Positions 58,098-64,000 of a stretch of DNA of 64,000 nt are shown in pieces. Made by a program: the position numbers and the translations under genes. Numbering within the stretch: the stretch's first letter is position 1; each line of letters begins with the position of its first letter. Location of the stretch: NCBI GenBank assembly GCA_017893485.1, contig JACEHZ010000365.1:372001-436000 (forward strand), in the 5' to 3' direction. The notes under the pieces were generated by a model. The model ran no database searches, was not told the DNA's origin, and saw only the letters and a program-made list of their open reading frames with translations. The DNA is from Hemerocallis citrina. Lineage: Eukaryota > Streptophyta > Magnoliopsida > Asparagales > Asphodelaceae.

Positions 58098-60735
58098 TGT
58101 AACACCCTGAATTTTTATTTATGAAGAGTTGTGATTATACGTATCTTGCACGTATAATTTCATATGTATATTTTTTCTAGAAAAATATTTCTTTATAGCT
58201 TGAACAAGTAATTTTTCTCTTCTTTTTCCAAAAAGACTATTTTTAAAAGCTTAATTAAATCCTAGGCCTAATTGTCTCTTTTTAGCCCATCTTAATTAAT
58301 TAATTAATTAAATTAGTAGAGCCCATGGTTAATTGGCCCATTAGTGAGCCCATTTAACTTAATTTCTCTTTTTACTAATCTAACTTGTAGTGTAGACAAG
58401 TTTAGTGAACAATTAATTAATTCACATGAACAAACTTGTAAAAGGGGGATACTAGTTTGGCACGTTCATGCACTAGAGCGTGCAATGTGCACCCTTTTGA
58501 CCTTGACCGGATAGTGCATAGGAGAGAGGGAGAGATGGGAGAGGTGAAGAGTTGGTTGCTTCATCATGGGTAGTTTCTACAACTCCCTAGTTCATGTTGA
58601 CCTTTGATTCTTAACCAGTTGGACTAATCCTAGCCCTCCAATTACCCTCAAAATTTATATAAATACACCCCCCCCCCCCCCCCCCCCAACACACACACAC
58701 ACTCTTCATTCTCACACCTAAAGAATTGAAAAGAAAATAATAGAAAGAAAGAAAGAAAGACAAAATTAGTGAGATAAAAGATTGAGAAGAATGTGAGTTT
58801 AAAAGATTGAGTGCAAAAATTTTGTGTGTTCCTTCCCCCAAGTTGGCCGGCCTATTCCAAGGAGCAAGAAGAGGAGTCCCACATCATCAAGCTAGGAGGA
58901 GAATCAACTTGGTGGCTCAAACTAGGAGGAGGAGGCTTCCCTTGTTCATTATAGGAGATCCCAAGGAGTTTTGTTTGTTTTCATCTCCATTAAAGGTGCG
59001 CGATTTTCTCGAACTTCTAATTAGACATCATGCTAGGGTATGGTTGATAAAATTGAGAAGAATCTTTAGTCATTTTAGCCATGTGTTGTGATAATGAGAC
59101 AAAATTGCAATGGTTTGAATGTATGTTAAAAGAATGTTAATTAATTGCAAAATTGTGATTGTTAGTTTAGAATTAACCATGCTACCATGCTTTAATTGAT
59201 TGTTATGTGCTAAACTAAGAAGACATGATTGTATGTCTAGTAAGTTGAAATGATAACCATACAAAAATGTGATTTTTACTAATTCACTTGTTAGTGGCAT
59301 GAAAATGGGATATTTGTTACTGAAATGATTGTATAATAATAATAAAAATTAATGAAAGAGATCTATGAGAAGGTTGAATGCAAAATTATAAAGAAACTAC
59401 ACTTGTATGCACATTTTCGAAATTGTAGATAAAAATGTACTTAGAGAGGAAAATTACACTTTTTGTGACAAAAATTAAGTTTTATTTTACTGACATATTA
59501 GAAATGCATAAAAACTATATTCTGGAATTTTCGAATGAAATTGGAGAAGAAAAGAGTTTTAAAATAGTTGTTCTTAAAACCCCTAAAACCCAACCCATAT
59601 CAGGTTAGTCACTTGGACTTATTGGTTATTGGGTGCATTCGGATGCGCTTACTGTAGCAGTGGGTTTGGTCTTGGGTTCGAAACTGGGCATTAGCCTTTT
59701 ATTTTTATTTTTTTGAAAAAAAATCTGATAACTGAATTACGAGTTTTAGGGATTTAAACCTCTCCCTCTGTCACGGTTGCGCTCTGTCCTTTCTGGTTAG
59801 CGCAGGCGCCACAATGCGCTGCACTGTTGCATGGGTTTGGCCTTGGGTCGCTGGTTCGACTCCTGAGTTCGGCATAAAACAGTTTTTTTCTTTCTGTTTT
59901 TTGTTTTAATTGATTTTTGACTTTTAAAAATTCGGAAAACAATACTATAATTATTATAAAAATAATGGACTTCATGAAAAATATTTACACACTAATTTGA
60001 CTTAAATAAAAGAGATTGAGAAGTAAAAATTGAGTAGGCTTCTATAAATGGACTTTTGCATAAGTATAAAATGTGATTTTAATTCATGAGAAAATTCTAC
60101 CTAATTTATAAAGAAGATCTTGTATGAAAAAAGAAAATTTATTTAAAGAGTGTTTATTTATGAATTTTATTGTATAAATCGTGCAAGTCATGCATTCGAA
60201 AGTTGAATGAAAAATATGATTTTTGAAGAAAATAAACAATAGTACAAAATTTAAATGAATTTATTGAGATTATTTTTAATGTAAAAAATTATAATCGGAA
60301 CTGAACTTTATGTGAGAAATTGACTCATAGAAATGAAATGGAAATCATGTTGAACTATGAAAAAGACTTTATGAGTATGAAAACTCAATTTTTGTGATTA
60401 TGAAGTGAAATTGAGAACAAGAGTGTAGCTAAGCTTCATACCGGCATTGAAAAGAGATTGGTGAAATAAGATTTGAATGAAAAGACCAAGATTTGGGGTC
60501 ATGTTATATAAATGGTTAAGACCGGTATAGTGGAAGGGCTAACTCTAAAGGATTGATTTTATTTATGATTCAAATAATTAAGGGCTAGACACATGGTGGA
60601 GATGTGACGAAAGTAAGAGAAAAACACGAATATGAGGGCCTCGGAGCTACGGCGTGAGAATATTCACAGGCTGTCTACACGATGCGTCGTGCCATGACGT
60701 GGATATGTCTCCAGGAGTCCGTACCGCAGGCGACG
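58098..60735 (+). mobile_element. LTR of a second retrotransposon family, + orientation, 3' end missing
   Basis: Begins TGTAACACCCTGAATTTT, a typical plant LTR start. It contains a (CA)n and C-run at 58669-58701, an AG-rich leader-like stretch around 58740, and tRNA-like segments near 59640 and 59790. It stops at 60735, where another LTR begins in opposite orientation, so its own end may lie beyond the window. Similar blocks in the same order are seen in 60736-64000 on the other strand (AGGAG-rich leader, CTTGGGTTCGAA, ACCGGCA near the far end). No coding region. Confidence 0.65.
58667..58701. repeat. Poly-C and (CA)n tract
   Basis: About 20 C residues followed by a run of CA dinucleotides. 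Length in such runs is unstable and may include sequencing error. Confidence 0.9.
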
Positions 60736-63700
60736 TGTAATGCCCCAAATTCTAAATAAGACCGAATTCGAGAATTCACAGGATCTTTACTTCACTTCGT
60801 ACAATTTTACAAGAAAATAAAAACTTTTTTAACAACATTAGAGTTTTTTACATTTTGTTTATATAGCGGAAGAATAAAAGAAATACAACAATGAAATAAA
60901 ATACAACTTGTACAGCGTTAACAATGTAAGTCATAAACTGCATCATAACATCTTTACTTCATCAGGAGAAAGTCCATTACCTACATATTAAGCTGTGGGC
61001 ACGCCAGTCACTTACAACTGACAAAAATGTTATACTCGGTCATCCTCTCTATGCCGTACATATAATGATCTCAATACTATAACAAGCCACAAAAATTGAA
61101 TGAACAATAAAGTGTTAAATTGTGATTATGCTAAACATGTAAGTATATGCCATGCCTTAATGCCTAATGCACACATTTTATACTAGGATGCCACTAATGC
61201 ATACTTGTTCGGATTCTATGCATCCTATACTACATAGGTCTGAGGGCAAGCACCTACGTACTCCATATTTAAGGGTTCGATCCATCACCATGACAACTAC
61301 CCAGTAATAAGATAAAGTTAAGACGTTCCACGAGTACGGATCCCAGTCCCGGGGAACCGCCGCAACAAATCCCCCGCCCGACTGTTATACAGACTCATCG
61401 TCGTGTGAACCTCCCGCAAAAGCCCCTCTAGCCCCGGTATACATATATACATAGAGTACGGCAAACTACCCGCCCGACTACGCATAGTCCTGGATTTAAA
61501 ATAAAAGCTCATCTCCCATGAGGCAACCACAGTCCCGAAGAACCGCCGCAACAAATCCCCCGCCCGACTAGGTCTATAGTCCCGATGAACCGCCGCAACA
61601 AGCCCACCGCCCGACTATATAGAGTGCCCCACTTACATTTGTCTACATCTTACTACATCTTCATTTATGTGCCTAATTATTTCTTAAGTTCAAGACATGA
61701 ATAATTTTCCACACCTAGAATTAGTTTTATCTCCTACCGGACTTAATCAACAAATACGAGATAGCTCCATGGCCATATCTCCAAATCATATCTCAAATCT
61801 TCCATTTCAATAGTGCCGGTACCCGAGGTCTTACTAACTCTAAATCATAACTTTTCATGTACAAGAAATCATGGGTATTCATACCCTTTAATAAACATGT
61901 CTTAAACTTAGATATTTCTTATCTTCAATTCATTCTCAAATGATCAAATCTTGTCATTTATTCATGATCTATTTATTCATTCAAAATCTTTATAAGCAAA
62001 ATAATTCCTTTCAAGTACACAATTTCATCACATGAAATTTTATCATAATCCAAGCTCTTACGATGTCTCAATTCACATTCAAGTTATTTCTTACTCAACA
62101 TACAAGGGAATTTCATCACCCGTCACACATTGTTCTCCTCTTTTCAAAAATAAGAATCATAATTTCAAACAATAATTTTAGAGTAAAAAACTTATTTACT
62201 AATTCAATTCCCATATCAAAATATAAAAGAACAGTTTTATAACTAACTCTAATTTCTCCTTTATCTTATAAAAAGATAGGATTTTTCTTCATGTTTAAAA
62301 GTATTTCAATACTTTAAAAACCCAACCAAAACCAAAAGGTGAAGCTCAAGTTTCGAACCCTAAACCAACCGAGACACAGCAACAGAGCCCAAGCCCAGTC
62401 ACGCTGGCCATGAAGTCCATTTGGACTTTGTGTCTAAGTCCTTGCCGAAATGTTCATGAATCACATCTCAGTTTTGGGAATTAATTAAAAGAGTAAAAAT
62501 AAATGCAACTATCAAGTTTCGAACCCAAGATTTCTTACAAAGAGTGCTCTGTGTTGCACTGGCTAACCAGATAGTCCATGTGTGATTACTGATATCAAAA
62601 TATACTATTATGCTTTTGTTCAACTATTCTGTCATTCTATTATTTTTATAACAACTCGATTTCTCCATTTGTTCTAATCTTTTGTTTGACTGAAATTTGT
62701 TCATATAATATGAGTTTACTTTTTAACAGTAACTCCTAGATTTATAAATCATATCTTAGAAAAATAAAGCAAACTTTCAAAATTGTTTCTTCTTATTAAT
62801 AAACACAAATTGCATTCATTTCTTTTAACCAAGGATATCATATTATTTCTTTTATAACAATCAAATGAGTTCCATAGCATGAAATTTTACTTTACCAAAA
62901 ATGTATTTGCTTATCAAAAAGGAAAACTCAAGAATTATTCACATACTCAAAAAAAAATCCCTGCATTCATGTATACTAGTTCATGGCAAAATACTCAATT
63001 GTTTCTTTTCTCACTACCATCTAACATGATGTAAATTAACTTACTAATCATAACATGATTTACTACTATTCTCACCATATCCAATGGAATAGATTGTTCT
63101 AATTTATCATATCAAAATATAATACTCATTTACTAGCATGCATAGTTCTAAAATTAGAAAGCATGAGAACACCCACCTCTTATGAAGATGCAAATAAAGA
63201 AGAAGAGGTTACTTCTAGCTCCTAGCTCCAACTAAGCAATCCTAGCTCCTTCTTCGCTAGCAAGAACTCCTCCAAGCAAAATGTACTCTCTTTCTCTCTT
63301 TCTTTTTCTTTCTTTTGTTTAATTTACATTTTGGTGTGTGAAATGAGAAGAGAAGGGGTTCTATTTATAGGACAAGCTTAGGGATCAAAGTGCAAAATTA
63401 CACACCTAATAAATTACTCAATTAACTCTCCATCCCTTCACTTTCTTAACTCCTAAAACCCAACTCTTCCCCTCTCCACCCCTTCAAAACCCAAACTCCC
63501 AACCTCTTTCTCTTCCAAAACCCCCCACTCTAGCTTACCCCTCCATCTACCAAACCGGTCAGCATAGTAAAACTCCACCCCATTTGTACAACATGTATAT
63601 TTGACTATATATATACATATAGATATATATATATTGTACAAAGGACTATAGTATATAGGTATGGTAATGTAGGCACCGTGGAAATGGTCTATTGGCTGTT

Positions 63701-64000
63701 TTCAAGCACCGTGGCCCCCCATTCACTACTACACACTATTTCCCAAATGCATATAAATCATCTTATATATACTATCTATTTATATAGTATACCATTATTT
63801 TAGAATGTAAGTAAAATAGTTTAATTAAAATTTATAATGTATCATACACAAATAAAATAAATACACACTCCAAAAATTTATTTTGAAAACGGATATGCTT
63901 AAATACGCGCACCGAAACCCCTGCGTCGCACGTAAAATACCGAAATACGAAAATTGACTTTATGAACGGAAAAATGTTAAAGATAATAAGAATAAAATAT
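60736..64000 (-). mobile_element. LTR of the second family, minus orientation, runs past the window
   Basis: The + strand begins TGTAATGCCCCAAATTC, that is, an LTR 3' end GGGGCATTACA on the minus strand. The expected target duplication would start with CGACG (60731-60735), but the other side lies outside. It contains the CCGCCGCAACAA repeats and an AG-rich leader-like part on the minus strand near 63300. Open frames such as 63641-63453 have no recognisable product. Confidence 0.6.
61330..61620. repeat. Imperfect repeats with AACCGCCGCAACAA
   Basis: Three clear copies of AACCGCCGCAACAA followed by CCCGCCCGACT (about 61357, 61541 and 61585), plus a degraded one near 61407. They lie in the LTR, close to its 3' end on the minus strand. 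Confidence 0.85.

Noticed and set aside
59640..59880. Functional tRNA gene
   Set aside because: Box-B-like sequence is present but I cannot draw a complete cloverleaf or a correct acceptor stem.

Overview
This is repeat-rich nuclear DNA from a flowering plant, probably a eudicot, although the sequence does not fix the species. No intact ordinary host gene is visible. About nine tenths of the window can be assigned to nested transposable elements. Most boundaries were fixed here by matching target-site duplications (TSDs). Two insertions into coding sequence were also confirmed because the reading frame rejoins when the insert and one TSD copy are removed.

Layout. The oldest layer is a decayed Tat-lineage Ty3/gypsy retrotransposon. 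Its pol gene survives in three pieces (1-925, 13963-15108, 17645-18213). It is followed by a tandem hairpin array (18350-19000), two blocks of a 57-bp repeat (22411-22690, 26200-26520) and an antisense extra ORF (25896-22866). Inserted into it are CACTA element 1 (929-13959, TSD TGC), a solo LTR on + (15109-17639, TSD CGAAA) and a solo LTR on - (19215-22410, TSD AGCTG). A third solo LTR on + (26839-42494, TSD CCAAA) is split by CACTA element 2 (28756-41311, TSD TAT, reversed) and by a 0.4-kb TRIM-like LTR (41508-41906). After a short possible gene fragment (42500-43138) comes a complete but non-coding LTR retrotransposon on - (43528-53330, TSD ATAGA) with 3.6-kb LTRs, a tRNA-iMet-type primer site and a polypurine tract. 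All these LTRs belong to one broad family (TGTAACCCC...GCGTGACA). The right end holds remnants, a small inverted-repeat element, a gene-like unit with a 794-bp tandem duplication (55440-57026), and two LTRs of another family in opposite orientation (58098-60735; 60736 to the window end).

The two CACTA elements are close relatives. Each carries a TNPD/TNP2-type transposase gene (transposase-associated, Transposase_21, DUF4218 and DUF4216 regions) and a TNPA/Transposase_24-type gene. In both copies the transposase is broken by nonsense and frameshift mutations. The TNPA-like gene of copy 1 reads open across six inferred exons (about 365 aa). In copy 2 it has lost 1253 bp, at a 3-nt microhomology that leaves the last splice donor in place. 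Both elements carry a strikingly regular tandem repeat in two places, the transposase leader and the last TNPA intron. The period is about 307 bp in copy 1 but 393 bp in the intron of copy 2.

The most notable unexplained signals are: (1) 14 hairpins at 18350-19000, spaced alternately 41 and 57 bp, whose stems show compensatory changes; (2) the dimer-to-trimer repeat evolution inside the CACTA introns, including one inverted unit in copy 2; (3) an open TNPA-like gene beside a dead transposase.
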